This document shows positions 22,126 to 28,526 of a DNA stretch of 33,007 bases, piece by piece (the stretch's first letter is position 1; the number at the start of each line of letters is the position of its first letter). A model generated the notes under the pieces. That model did no database searches. It worked only from the letters and a program-made list of their open reading frames with translations, and was not told the DNA's origin. The position numbers were made by a program, and so were the translations under genes. Source of the DNA: an uncultured Oscillospiraceae bacterium (GTDB lineage Bacteria; Bacillota; Clostridia; Oscillospirales; Oscillospiraceae); contig CATLHC010000029.1 in the NCBI GenBank assembly GCA_949948775.1, positions 1 to 33,007 on the forward strand, in the 5' to 3' direction.

Positions 22126-22503
22126 TCAGCGCAGGCGCTCAAAGCCCAGATACCGGGTGCCCTGAAAGGTGAGCCGGCCCCGGTCGCCCTCCGCCAGCAT
22201 TCCGTATTCCGACCCGCCGACGGAAAATTCCATGCGGTCGCCGCTCTCCACTTGGAAGGTGGCGTAATGCCAGGTGGAGGTATGGCCCGCGCTGTGCATT
22301 CCGTTGTGGTGGGTCCCGCTGTGGTGGGTGACGTCGGTGCGCTTGGCCACCACCTGGGCCTCCACCGTCAGCCGGGGGGAGTCATTGTTTTTCTTCCACT
22401 GGCGGACGCCGGAGGCAATGACATAGATAAACCCGCAGATGACGACCACAAATATGAGGACAAAGAAGATCCCGAACAGGCCGCTGTCAAAAAACCACCA
22501 CAT
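22126..22503 (-). CDS. DUF2500-like membrane-anchored protein
   Basis: A 125-residue protein with one N-terminal membrane helix (residues 8-31, GLFGIFFVLIFVVVICGFIYVIA). A small beta-rich domain follows, whose VEAQVVAKRTDVTH...HYATFQVESGDRMEFSVGGSEYGMLAEGDRGRLTFQGTRYLGFER pattern matches DUF2500. A His-rich loop (residues 59-78, with HHSGTHHNGMHSAGH) sits in the middle and might bind metal. ATG 22503 follows GGAAAGGATG. It is the first gene after the Phe T-box terminator. The function of DUF2500 is unknown. Confidence 0.85.
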   Translation of the reverse strand: MWWFFDSGLFGIFFVLIFVVVICGFIYVIASGVRQWKKNNDSPRLTVEAQVVAKRTDVTHHSGTHHNGMHSAGHTSTWHYATFQVESGDRMEFSVGGSEYGMLAEGDRGRLTFQGTRYLGFERLR

Positions 22504-22528
22504 GAGCTTTCATCCTTTCCGCTGAAAT

Positions 22529-22566
22529 AAAAACGCCCTCCCTCCCCAACTCTGGGGACGAAAGGC
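22529..22566 (-). terminator. T-box leader intrinsic terminator
   Basis: On the minus strand GCCTTTCGTCCCC (22566-22554) pairs with GGGGAGGGAGGGC (22547-22535) around AGAGTT, followed by GTTTTTATTT. The alternative antiterminator uses the T-box sequence just upstream. Confidence 0.8.
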
Positions 22567-22755
22567 AAACCTTCCGCGGTACCACCCGCATTCGCGCGGT
22601 TCCCCGCACGCACTCAAGCCGTTAACGGAGGCAAACCGTCCCCCTCTCGGGGGCCGCTCCCGGACGAACAAGCGGCACATACCAAGGCGGCTCTCAGCCG
22701 GTGACCGCCCCTCTCTTGGATACGCAAGCCCGCTATTTTCCCGTTCCTCGCATTT
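22529..22755 (-). promoter_or_regulatory. T-box riboswitch with Phe (UUC) specifier
   Basis: The 14-nt T-box core GGGTGGTACCGCGG (22587-22574), which pairs with the uncharged tRNA acceptor end, is exact. Stem I features are present upstream: AGAGAG (22716-22711), the GGCTGAGAGCC segment and a closing GGGAGC. The triplet before that closing element is UUC (22668-22666), a Phe codon, in the expected place for the specifier. Downstream is the terminator at 22529-22566. Uncharged tRNA-Phe should stabilise the antiterminator and turn on DUF2500-yitT-coiled coil-pheS-pheT. Confidence 0.9.
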
Positions 22756-22765
22756 CACTTCCCCT

Positions 22766-22794
22766 TTTATATCACATTAAAGCTTGAAATGCAA
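22766..22794 (-). promoter_or_regulatory. Promoter of the T-box / pheST operon (extended -10)
   Basis: On the minus strand TTGCAT (22789-22794), a 17-bp spacer and TATAAA (22766-22771) preceded by TGA. It lies immediately before the T-box leader. Confidence 0.7.
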
Positions 22795-22865
22795 GGGGGA
22801 AATGCTATTTCCCTTTTCGGGAAAACGCTGACGGCTGGAAACTATGGCAAATTCACGAAAGACGA

Positions 22866-22894
22866 TTGAATCAGGGCCGTGTTTGTGCTACAAT
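22866..22894 (+). promoter_or_regulatory. Promoter of the flavodoxin-like gene
   Basis: TTGAAT (22866-22871), a 17-bp spacer and TACAAT (22889-22894) with TGC before the -10. Confidence 0.65.
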
Positions 22895-22929
22895 TACAAA
22901 ATATAAATTGAAATTTTGGAGGAACTGAA

Positions 22930-23322
22930 GTGCAGATATATTATTTTTCACGTACGGGAAGAAGCAAAGCGATTGCTGAACAGCTGGCATCCCGTTACCA
23001 CACCGCGGCGAGAATAATCGACGATCATAGGAACTGGAGAGGAACGGTGAATTATATTAAGGCCGGGGCGATGGCGCTGAGTGGAAAAACAGTGCCGGTA
23101 GACTATACCCAACCAGATATTGCTGACAAAATTGTTGTGGTGTTTCCCCTCTGGGCTGGAACGATGCCCCCGGGAATCAGGAGGTTTGTGGAGACGGTGG
23201 GAAAGGAAAATATAACCGCTGTTATTACTTCCTTGGGCAGTACAATGAAGCAAAGAGATGGATTCAAAAAAATAATTGACCTGGTGGGAAAGGACATTAC
23301 TGCTCCGGATATTATAGAATAA
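22930..23322 (+). CDS. Short flavodoxin-like protein
   Basis: A 130-residue protein with the flavodoxin fold order. The N-terminal strand and phosphate loop IYYFSRTGRSKAIAEQLA stands where flavodoxins bind the FMN phosphate (S/T-x-T-G-x-T). A central strand VVVFPLWAGTMPPGIRRFV matches the W/G-containing isoalloxazine loop, and ITAVITSLGS is the next strand. It is probably an FMN-binding electron carrier or quinone-reductase-like protein, small for the class. GTG 22930 follows TTTGGAGGA. Codon use is visibly more AT-rich than the downstream gene, suggesting transfer. Confidence 0.82.
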   Translation: MQIYYFSRTGRSKAIAEQLASRYHTAARIIDDHRNWRGTVNYIKAGAMALSGKTVPVDYTQPDIADKIVVVFPLWAGTMPPGIRRFVETVGKENITAVITSLGSTMKQRDGFKKIIDLVGKDITAPDIIE

Positions 23323-23376
23323 CTGTAGGCCGAGGGAGAACGCCGTCATGCTGGGAAATAGAAAGGGGCCGATGTG

Positions 23377-24948
23377 ATGAAGCTGTATACCGCCGCCCAG
23401 ATGCGGGAGATCGACCGCAGGGCCATCGAGGAGCTGGGTATCCCGTCTACCCAGCTGATGGAAAACGCCGCGATGGCTGTGGCGCGGGAGGTGCGCGCCC
23501 TGCCCATCCCCGGCCCAGGGCTGGACGGCCCCGTGGGCTGGGTCACCACCGACGGCCACGCCCCCACGCCGGAGGAACAGGCGGAGTTCTGGGCCATGCG
23601 GCGGCGGTCCGCCATCGTCTGGTGCGGCCCCGGCAACAACGGCGGGGACGGCGTGGCCGCCGCCCGGCTGCTGCTGGAGATGGGCTGGCGGGTGAAGTGC
23701 GTCCTGGTGGGGGATCGGGACAAAATGACCGACGACTGTTTGGAGATGGAGCGCCGTCTGGTGGAGGCGGGGGGCGTGCTGGAGGACTTCGACCGGTTGC
23801 ACAAGGAGCAGTATATGCCCTTTGACGTGGCCGTCGACGCCCTGTTTGGGGTGGGCCTCCATCGGGACCTGGGGCCGGACGCCGCCCTGGCCGCCCGGAT
23901 GACCCGCTGGGGGACGGGCTGGGTGGTGTCGGTGGACATGCCCAGCGGCATCCACGCCGACACCGGCGACGTGATGGGGGCGGCGGTAAAGGCCGACGTC
24001 ACCGTCACCTTTTCCCGGGGCAAGCCGGGTCTGTACGTGGGCCAGGGGGCGGTGCACAGCGGCCGGGTGGTGGTGGCCGATATCGGCATCCCCGATGACC
24101 TGTATCTGGAGGACGACTGCAAGACCATGCTGGTGGAGCAGCCGGACGTACACCTCCCCCGCCGCCCGGTGGACGGCCACAAGGGGGATTTCGGCAAGGT
24201 GTTCATCCTGGCCGGGAGCCGGGGGTATACCGGCGCGGCGGCGCTGTGTGCCAGGGCGGCGGTCCGGGGCGGGGCGGGGCTGGTGACCGTGGCCGTGCCC
24301 GAGGACGTCTACCCCATTGTGGCGGTGAAGTGCGACGAGGCCATGGTGTGGCCCTGGCCCGAGGACGACGCCGAGCTGGTGGAGCGGGCCAAGGGCTGTG
24401 ACGCCGTCCTCATCGGGCCCGGCCTGGGGCAGGGGGAGCGGGCGGAGCGCCTGGTCCTTAGGCTGATGAAAGAGCTGACCTGTCCCGTCATCTTGGACGC
24501 GGACGGTCTAAATATCATTTCCAAGCATATGGATGTATTGGACGAGCGGAGGGAGCGGTCCACTATCCTCACCCCCCACGACGGGGAGTTCGCCCGGCTG
24601 TCCGGCTGCGGGCTGCCCATCGCCGACCGCCTGGGGACGGCGCGGGCGTTTGCCCGGCGGCACCACTGTATCCTTGTGCTCAAGGGCCATCGCACCGTCA
24701 CCGCGGCGGGGGATGCGTGCCTCATCAACTCCACCGGCAACTCCGGTATGGCAAAGGGGGGCAGCGGGGACGCGCTGGCGGGGCTGATGGCCGCGCTGGA
24801 GGCGCAGCGGGTGACGGACCCGCCGCTGGCGGCGGTGTGGCTCCACGGCCGGGCCGGAGACCTGGCGGCGGAGGACAAGGGGGAGTACGGCATGACGTCC
24901 TCCGACCTCATTGAGCAGATACCCTACGCGATCAAAGAGCTGATTTAA
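23377..24948 (+). CDS. nnrDE: Bifunctional NAD(P)H-hydrate epimerase / ADP-dependent NAD(P)H-hydrate dehydratase
   Basis: A 523-residue repair enzyme that epimerises and dehydrates damaged NAD(P)H hydrates (NADHX/NADPHX). The N-terminal YjeF_N epimerase domain (about 1-225) has ENAAMAVAREV, CGPGNNGGDGVAAARLL, FDVAVDALFGVGL and SVDMPSGIHADTG. The C-terminal ribokinase-like dehydratase domain (about 235-515) has KGDFGKVFILAGSRGYTGAA, LIGPGLG, ILTPHDGEFARL, the lysine-containing LKGHRTV and the NSTGNSGMAKGGSGDALAG signature. GTG 23374 precedes the ATG; the ATG at 23377 is better placed after AAGGGG. The gene is followed 18 bp later by a lipoprotein gene and then alr, forming an apparent operon. 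Confidence 0.95.
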   Translation: MKLYTAAQMREIDRRAIEELGIPSTQLMENAAMAVAREVRALPIPGPGLDGPVGWVTTDGHAPTPEEQAEFWAMRRRSAIVWCGPGNNGGDGVAAARLLLEMGWRVKCVLVGDRDKMTDDCLEMERRLVEAGGVLEDFDRLHKEQYMPFDVAVDALFGVGLHRDLGPDAALAARMTRWGTGWVVSVDMPSGIHADTGDVMGAAVKADVTVTFSRGKPGLYVGQGAVHSGRVVVADIGIPDDLYLEDDCKTMLVEQPDVHLPRRPVDGHKGDFGKVFILAGSRGYTGAAALCARAAVRGGAGLVTVAVPEDVYPIVAVKCDEAMVWPWPEDDAELVERAKGCDAVLIGPGLGQGERAERLVLRLMKELTCPVILDADGLNIISKHMDVLDERRERSTILTPHDGEFARLSGCGLPIADRLGTARAFARRHHCILVLKGHRTVTAAGDACLINSTGNSGMAKGGSGDALAGLMAALEAQRVTDPPLAAVWLHGRAGDLAAEDKGEYGMTSSDLIEQIPYAIKELI

Positions 24949-24966
24949 ACGGGGAGGAATTAAGGC

Positions 24967-25566
24967 GTGCGCAGGCTGACCGCTTGTGTACTGATGATGG
25001 CCCTGCTGCTGTCCGGCTGCCAGGCCGGGCCGGCGGCGGAAACTCCGGAGGACGCGGCGCTGGCCGTCCGGGAGGAATACAAGGCGCTGGCGGGCTGGTC
25101 CGCCGTGGTGGATGTGTCGGTTTGCTACAGCGAGACGGTGTACGACTTCACTCTGAACGCTGAATGGCGGAGGGAGGGGGAGACCGTGCTCACCGTCACC
25201 GCGCCGGAGCTGCTCTCAGGCATTACGGCCCGCGTCGCGAAAGGGGAGACCGCGCTGGAGTACGACGGTGCGGGGCTGTCTCTGGGACTGCTGGACGGCG
25301 ATGGGCTGACCCCGGTGTCCGCCGTCACCGCCGTTATGGAGCAGATCGAAAAGGGCTGGATGGCCAAGTGCGCCTGGGCGGGCGAGGAGGAGCAGTACCT
25401 TCAGATCAGCTGCCGGGACCCGGAGCTGGAGGCCGACACGGGCACGCAGTTTCTGCTGCTGTTCGACAGAAGCACCCACGCCCTGCTCGGCGCCGAGGTG
25501 AGCGTGGCGGGGGAGACGGTGCTGACGGCGCGAGTCGGCAATTTTACGGGAATCCAGCAAAGCTGA
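24967..25566 (+). CDS. Predicted lipoprotein of unknown function
   Basis: A 199-residue exported lipoprotein. The signal peptide is MRRLTACVLMMALLLSGC with lipobox LLSGC and the acylated Cys at residue 18. The mature part is mostly beta-strand in appearance and includes EWRREGETVLTVTAPELLSGITARV and GTQFLLLFDRSTHALLGAEV, somewhat like the LolA/LppX-fold lipoproteins of Gram-positives, but this is only a resemblance. Start GTG 24967, with GGGGAGG upstream. It lies between the NAD(P)HX repair gene and alanine racemase. No function can be assigned. Confidence 0.85.
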   Translation: MRRLTACVLMMALLLSGCQAGPAAETPEDAALAVREEYKALAGWSAVVDVSVCYSETVYDFTLNAEWRREGETVLTVTAPELLSGITARVAKGETALEYDGAGLSLGLLDGDGLTPVSAVTAVMEQIEKGWMAKCAWAGEEEQYLQISCRDPELEADTGTQFLLLFDRSTHALLGAEVSVAGETVLTARVGNFTGIQQS

Positions 25567-25570
25567 ACTG

Positions 25571-25664
25571 GGCTTTGTTGGGTGAGGAGAGGCAAGGAGG
25601 TGGAATGAGGGATGCCCGACAGAGCACCCCGAATGGAACAGACTTTGCCGCGACGAGGAGATGA
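25571..25664. repeat. Interspersed repeat, family 2, copy 1
   Basis: A roughly 95-bp stretch beginning GCTTTGTTGGGTGAGGAG and ending CTTTGCCGCGACGAGGAG. Its ends resemble those of the segment at 27346-27431 (TTTTGTGGGGAGAGGAG to AGTTTGCCCCGACGAG). It includes the alr ribosome-binding site, so the repeat now contributes to alr expression. Confidence 0.45.
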
Positions 25665-25670
25665 CCCAAG

Positions 25671-26801
25671 ATGACACGGGAAACGGCACGCACCTGGGCT
25701 GAAATCAGCCTGGGCAATTTGGAGCACAACTACCGGGATCTGCGCGCCTGCGCCCCGGACAGCGGATTTTTAGCCACGGTGAAGGCCAACGCCTACGGAC
25801 ACGGGGCAATCCCGGTGGCCAGGCGGCTGGTGGAGCTGGGGGCGGATTACCTGTCTACGGCCTGTCTGGATGAGGCGGCGGAGCTGAGGCGGGCGGGGAT
25901 CACCGCGCCCATCCTGATCTTGGGAAGCACGCCGCCGGAGTTGGCCGCAGAGGCGGTGGAGCTGGACGTGACCCAGGGGGTGTCCGCCCCCGAGCTGGCA
26001 AAAGCCCTGTCCGACGCGGCCGGGGCGGCGGGGAAGCGGGCGAAGGTCCATCTCAAAGTGGACACCGGCATGAGCCGCCTGGGAGTGCTGGCCCACGAGC
26101 CGGAGGCTGCGGCGGAGAAGCTGGCGCAGCTGTGCGCCCTGCCCCACCTGGAGCCGGAGGGCGTCTTCACCCACTTTGCCAACGCCGACGGGGATGAGGA
26201 ATACACCATGCTCCAGTTCACCCGGTTTTTGGACGTTTTGAGGGAGCTGGAAGAAAAATACGGCCGCACGTTTGAAATTCGCCATTGCGCCGCCAGCGCC
26301 GCTGTGTTAAACTATCCGTGTACGCACATGGACATGGTGCGTCCCGGCATCGCCCTGTACGGCTGCTATCCCGATCCCTCCTGCCAGGGGCTGGACGGGC
26401 CGGGGCTGAAGCCGGTGATGTCGCTGTACAGCCGGGTGGCGGCGGTGCGGGATTTTCCGGCGGACACTCCGGTGAGCTACGGCTGCACGGCCGCGTTCGG
26501 CCGTGAGGGCGGACGGACGGCGGTGCTTCCCGTTGGCTACGCCGACGGCTTTCACCGGGTGCTGTCCAACAAAAGCTCCGTTTGGCTGGACGGCCGGCCC
26601 CGCCCCATCATGGGCCGGGTATGTATGGACATGTGCATGATCGGCTTGGACGAGGCGGCCCAGGTCCGCCCCGGCGACGTGGCGGAGGTGTTCGGTCCCC
26701 ACCTGCCGGTGGAGCGGCACGCTCAGCTTGCCGGTACCATTTCCTATGAGCTGCTGTGCGCCGTCGCGCCGCGAGTGCCAAGAATCTACAAGGACGCATA
26801 G
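25671..26801 (+). CDS. alr: Alanine racemase
   Basis: A 376-residue PLP enzyme interconverting L- and D-Ala for peptidoglycan. The PLP lysine is K38 in TVKANAYGHGA; the opposite-face catalytic Tyr is Y270 in PVSYGCTAAFG. HLKVDTGMSRLG, FTHFANAD, RPGIALYG and GRVCMDMCMIGL are family blocks. ATG 25671 has GAGGAG ten bases before it. The neighbouring mazF-type gene downstream is the same order as alr-ndoA in Bacillus, but the antitoxin gene usually between them is missing. Confidence 0.97.
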   Translation: MTRETARTWAEISLGNLEHNYRDLRACAPDSGFLATVKANAYGHGAIPVARRLVELGADYLSTACLDEAAELRRAGITAPILILGSTPPELAAEAVELDVTQGVSAPELAKALSDAAGAAGKRAKVHLKVDTGMSRLGVLAHEPEAAAEKLAQLCALPHLEPEGVFTHFANADGDEEYTMLQFTRFLDVLRELEEKYGRTFEIRHCAASAAVLNYPCTHMDMVRPGIALYGCYPDPSCQGLDGPGLKPVMSLYSRVAAVRDFPADTPVSYGCTAAFGREGGRTAVLPVGYADGFHRVLSNKSSVWLDGRPRPIMGRVCMDMCMIGLDEAAQVRPGDVAEVFGPHLPVERHAQLAGTISYELLCAVAPRVPRIYKDA

Positions 26802-26840
26802 GATAGTCAGGGGAGCCGGCCGGATGTCCGGCGGCGAGCC

Positions 26841-26932
26841 GCGGCGGCTTTTCCGGGAAAAAACGGTATAAAAGCCGCCGCCCCGTGGGAGAATGATAGT
26901 ACCCGGTCTACATAATCGTAGTCGGGCACTAT
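26841..26932. repeat. Two inverted repeats in the alr-mazF gap
   Basis: First, a perfect 12-bp stem GCGGCGGCTTTT (26841-26852) with AAAAGCCGCCGC (26870-26881). Second, a longer imperfect palindrome at 26896-26932 with arms ATAGT-CCCG-CTAC and GTAG-CGGG-ACTAT. Neither ends in a T-tract. The second is 22 bp before mazF and could be an operator. Confidence 0.6.
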
Positions 26933-26954
26933 ATCCGGCGGAGTGTGAGATCCT

Positions 26955-27320
26955 GTGGACAACAGCGTCAAGCGCGGCGACATTTTTTACGCGGACTTAA
27001 GCCCGGTGGTGGGCAGCGAGCAGGGCGGCGTCCGCCCGGTGCTCATCGTCCAGAACGACACCGGCAATAAGCACAGCCCCACTGTAATCGCGGCGGCGAT
27101 TACCTCTCAGACGGGGAAGGCCCGTCTGCCAACCCATATCACCCTGGCCTCCCACAGCTGCGGTCTGCCCAAGGACTCGGTGGTCCTCTTAGAGCAGATC
27201 CGCACCCTGGACAAAAAGCGCCTGCGGGAGCACATGGGAAGGGTGGACGATCAGGTGATGCGGCGTGTGGATAATGCCATCGCCGTTAGTTTTGGCCTCA
27301 GCCCCGAGCGGCTCGTCTGA
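26955..27320 (+). CDS. MazF/NdoA (PemK-like) endoribonuclease toxin, no antitoxin gene beside it
   Basis: A 121-residue type II toxin, expected to cut single-stranded RNA at short ACA- or UAC-like sites. Family blocks: [31 protein letters not shown] (the RP loop is the active-site region), [38 protein letters not shown] and a C-terminal [10 protein letters not shown]. It starts at GTG 26955 with only a distant GGAG. In Bacillus the order is alr-ndoAI-ndoA; here the ~150 bp before the toxin hold only inverted repeats and no plausible antitoxin frame. The last 57 bases of the coding region are duplicated downstream. Confidence 0.95.
   Translation: MDNSVKRGDIFYADLSPVVGSEQGGVRPVLIVQNDTGNKHSPTVIAAAITSQTGKARLPTHITLASHSCGLPKDSVVLLEQIRTLDKKRLREHMGRVDDQVMRRVDNAIAVSFGLSPERLV
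27257..27313. repeat. Direct repeat, copy A (mazF 3' end)
   Basis: An exact 57-bp match to 27432-27488, 175 bp downstream. The following codons (Leu-Val-stop) differ only at third positions or stop type: CTC GTC TGA here, CTT GTT TAA in copy B. Confidence 0.9.
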
Positions 27321-27345
27321 TGGGGCCCCCGCAAAAGCGCCCTTC

Positions 27346-27431
27346 AGCTTTTGTGGGGAGAGGAGGGGCAACGGAGCGCATGGAGCTTTCGGCGCAGCCG
27401 GAAGCGGAAGGAGCGCAGTTTGCCCCGACGA
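27346..27431. repeat. Interspersed repeat, family 2, copy 2 (between the two mazF ends)
   Basis: From TTTTGTGGGGAGAGGAG to AGTTTGCCCCGACGAG, with an internal inverted repeat (GCTTTCGG / CCGGAAGC). The ends resemble 25571-25664. It lies precisely between the two copies of the mazF 3' end, as if its insertion or an exchange duplicated that sequence. Confidence 0.5.
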
Positions 27432-27488
27432 GATGCGGCGTGTGGATAATGCCATCGCCGTTAGTTTTGGCCTCAGCCCCGAGCGGCT
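27432..27488. repeat. Direct repeat, copy B (displaced mazF 3' end)
   Basis: Identical for 57 bp to the end of mazF and continuing to an in-register stop (TAA, 27493-27495). It lacks the rest of the gene and is a remnant. Confidence 0.9.
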
Positions 27489-27526
27489 TGTTTAAAAAGC
27501 GTGACAAAATGCAGCTGCGTTCCCTG

Positions 27527-27551
27527 GCCCGCCCCGGATGCCGGGGCGGGC
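27527..27551. other. GC-rich hairpin upstream of the secreted protein gene
   Basis: GCCCGCCCCGG and CCGGGGCGGGC form an 11-bp perfect stem around ATG. No T-tract follows, so it is not a standard terminator; it may still end or protect the mazF transcript. Confidence 0.5.
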
Positions 27552-27622
27552 GGGGCTTGGAGCCGTCCGCCGGGACAGGCCCTTCTGTTCCGTGCCTATC
27601 CTGATTTTGGAGGTATTTACAT

Positions 27623-28132
27623 ATGAAGAAGCTGAAGATCGCGGCGGCGGCCCTGTGCGTCTGCTTTCTGTTTACGGCGGCCTACGCCGCCAACACCAAT
27701 CCGGGCGGGCAGGGCGATCCCCTGGTCACCCTGAGCTATCTCAACGGCACTTTTACCACCCAGGTGAAGGGTATGGTGGACCAGACCGTCAGCGAGCGCA
27801 AGGCGGAGATGGAGCAGTCTTTGAAAGACATCCTGGCCGGAGGCGGCGGGACTGGCACGGCCTCCGGCGGCGTGTTCACTGTGGTTACCTTAACGCAGGG
27901 GCAGTCCCTGGTGGGGGACGTGGGCTGCGAGGTGATGCTGCGCATCGGCACCGCCGCCTGCGGCAGCGAGGACAGCGTGGGACTCATCGATACCACCGCC
28001 GGTTCCGTGCTGGGCAATGGACAGCCTTTGGCGGTCAACCACCTGTACATGGTGACCATCAGTACCCGGCGGGTGACGGCTACCGCGCCCACAGTGAAGG
28101 TACTGGTCCGGGGCCCGTATTCCATCCAGTGA
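27623..28132 (+). CDS. Secreted protein of unknown function
   Basis: A 169-residue protein with a clear signal peptide (MKKLKIAAAALCVCFLFTAAYA, probable cleavage after AYA at residue 22). The mature part opens with a charged coiled-coil-like helix (about 45-70, VKGMVDQTVSERKAEMEQSLKDIL), then a Gly/Thr linker and a beta-rich C-terminus (GGVFTVVTLTQGQSLVGDVGCEVMLRIG... LYMVTISTRRVTATAPTVKVLVRG). I do not recognise the family. ATG 27623 follows TTTTGGAGG. A promoter was not clearly seen. Confidence 0.8.
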   Translation: MKKLKIAAAALCVCFLFTAAYAANTNPGGQGDPLVTLSYLNGTFTTQVKGMVDQTVSERKAEMEQSLKDILAGGGGTGTASGGVFTVVTLTQGQSLVGDVGCEVMLRIGTAACGSEDSVGLIDTTAGSVLGNGQPLAVNHLYMVTISTRRVTATAPTVKVLVRGPYSIQ

Positions 28133-28231
28133 TTCCAGTGTGTCCTATGATTAGGAATTCATAGATATTTAACAAATTTTTCGCAAATTATCCCTGGTTT
28201 CTTTGTGGGCTTTGTGATACACTGATCTTGT

Positions 28232-28375
28232 CAGGAAGGAAAGCCAGACAATGCGCCGCATCTCCGCTCTCTTTTTAACCGGGGCTGCTCCGGCAAATGC
28301 CGGAGCCCCCCGGACCAAGGCACCCCGAAGCCTCCAAACGGCTCCGTTCCGCCGCCCGTAAGGGCGGCGTTTTTT
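28232..28375 (+). ncRNA. Candidate small RNA ending in a strong terminator
   Basis: A possible transcript from just after TGATACACT to the T6 tract at 28370-28375. It holds a stable hairpin (28295-28326 region: CTCCGGC / GCCGGAG within GGGG / CCCC) and the terminator stem. A 36-codon frame (28250-28360, MRRISALFLTG...) runs inside it, with AGGAAGG upstream, and ends within the terminator stem. I cannot decide between a small RNA, a tiny peptide gene or a non-functional repeat. Confidence 0.3.
28350..28375 (+). terminator. Rho-independent terminator
   Basis: CGCCGCCC (28350-28357), loop GTAA, GGGCGGCG (28362-28369), then TTTTTT. It is about 220 bp beyond the secreted-protein stop, so it implies a transcript starting or extending into this gap. 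Confidence 0.85.
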
Positions 28376-28389
28376 GTGTTTGCCCCCCT

Positions 28390-28448
28390 CGCCGGGGCGG
28401 GCGTTCCTGAAAGAACTTTTGGTGTGAAACTGCGTTTCGCTTTGGCTG
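28390..28448 (-). repeat. Interspersed repeat, family 1, copy 3 (inverted)
   Basis: Read on the minus strand it gives AAAGCGAAACGCAGTTTCAC, then CCAAAAGTTCTTTCAGGAACGCC: the same hairpin, AAAAGTTCTTT block and GGAACGCC end as the copy at 19882-19965. Confidence 0.6.
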
Positions 28449-28463
28449 TCTTCATACTCCCCC

Positions 28464-28492
28464 TTGAAAAAAATCATTCCACCTTATATAAT
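28464..28492 (+). promoter_or_regulatory. Promoter of gltX
   Basis: TTGAAA (28464-28469), a 17-bp spacer and a perfect TATAAT (28487-28492), 35 bp before the ATG at 28527. Confidence 0.8.
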
Positions 28493-28526
28493 AGGTGCCA
28501 TATGATTTGGTTTGGAGGTTTGCACC

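Larger units (their letters stand above)
28133..28526. other. Gene-free region between the secreted protein gene and gltX
   Basis: About 390 bp without a convincing gene. From left to right it holds an AT-rich stretch (28150-28195), a possible extended -10 (TGATACACT, 28217-28225), a possible structured RNA ending in a strong terminator (28350-28375), an inverted copy of interspersed repeat family 1 (28390-28448) and the gltX promoter (28464-28492). Confidence 0.6.

Noticed and set aside
25605-25664. Nineteen-codon leader peptide (MRDARQSTPNGTDFAATRR) with a good RBS before alr
   Set aside because: It lies within a segment that seems to be a dispersed repeat (25571-25664) and has no attenuator; nothing supports a function.
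26824-26871. Fifteen-codon frame in the alr-mazF gap as possible antitoxin
   Set aside because: Far too short, no RBS, and it lies inside an inverted repeat.
27265-27495. Seventy-six-codon frame ending in the duplicated mazF tail
   Set aside because: Most of it reads mazF out of frame and then a repeat; only its last 20 codons are the displaced mazF end.
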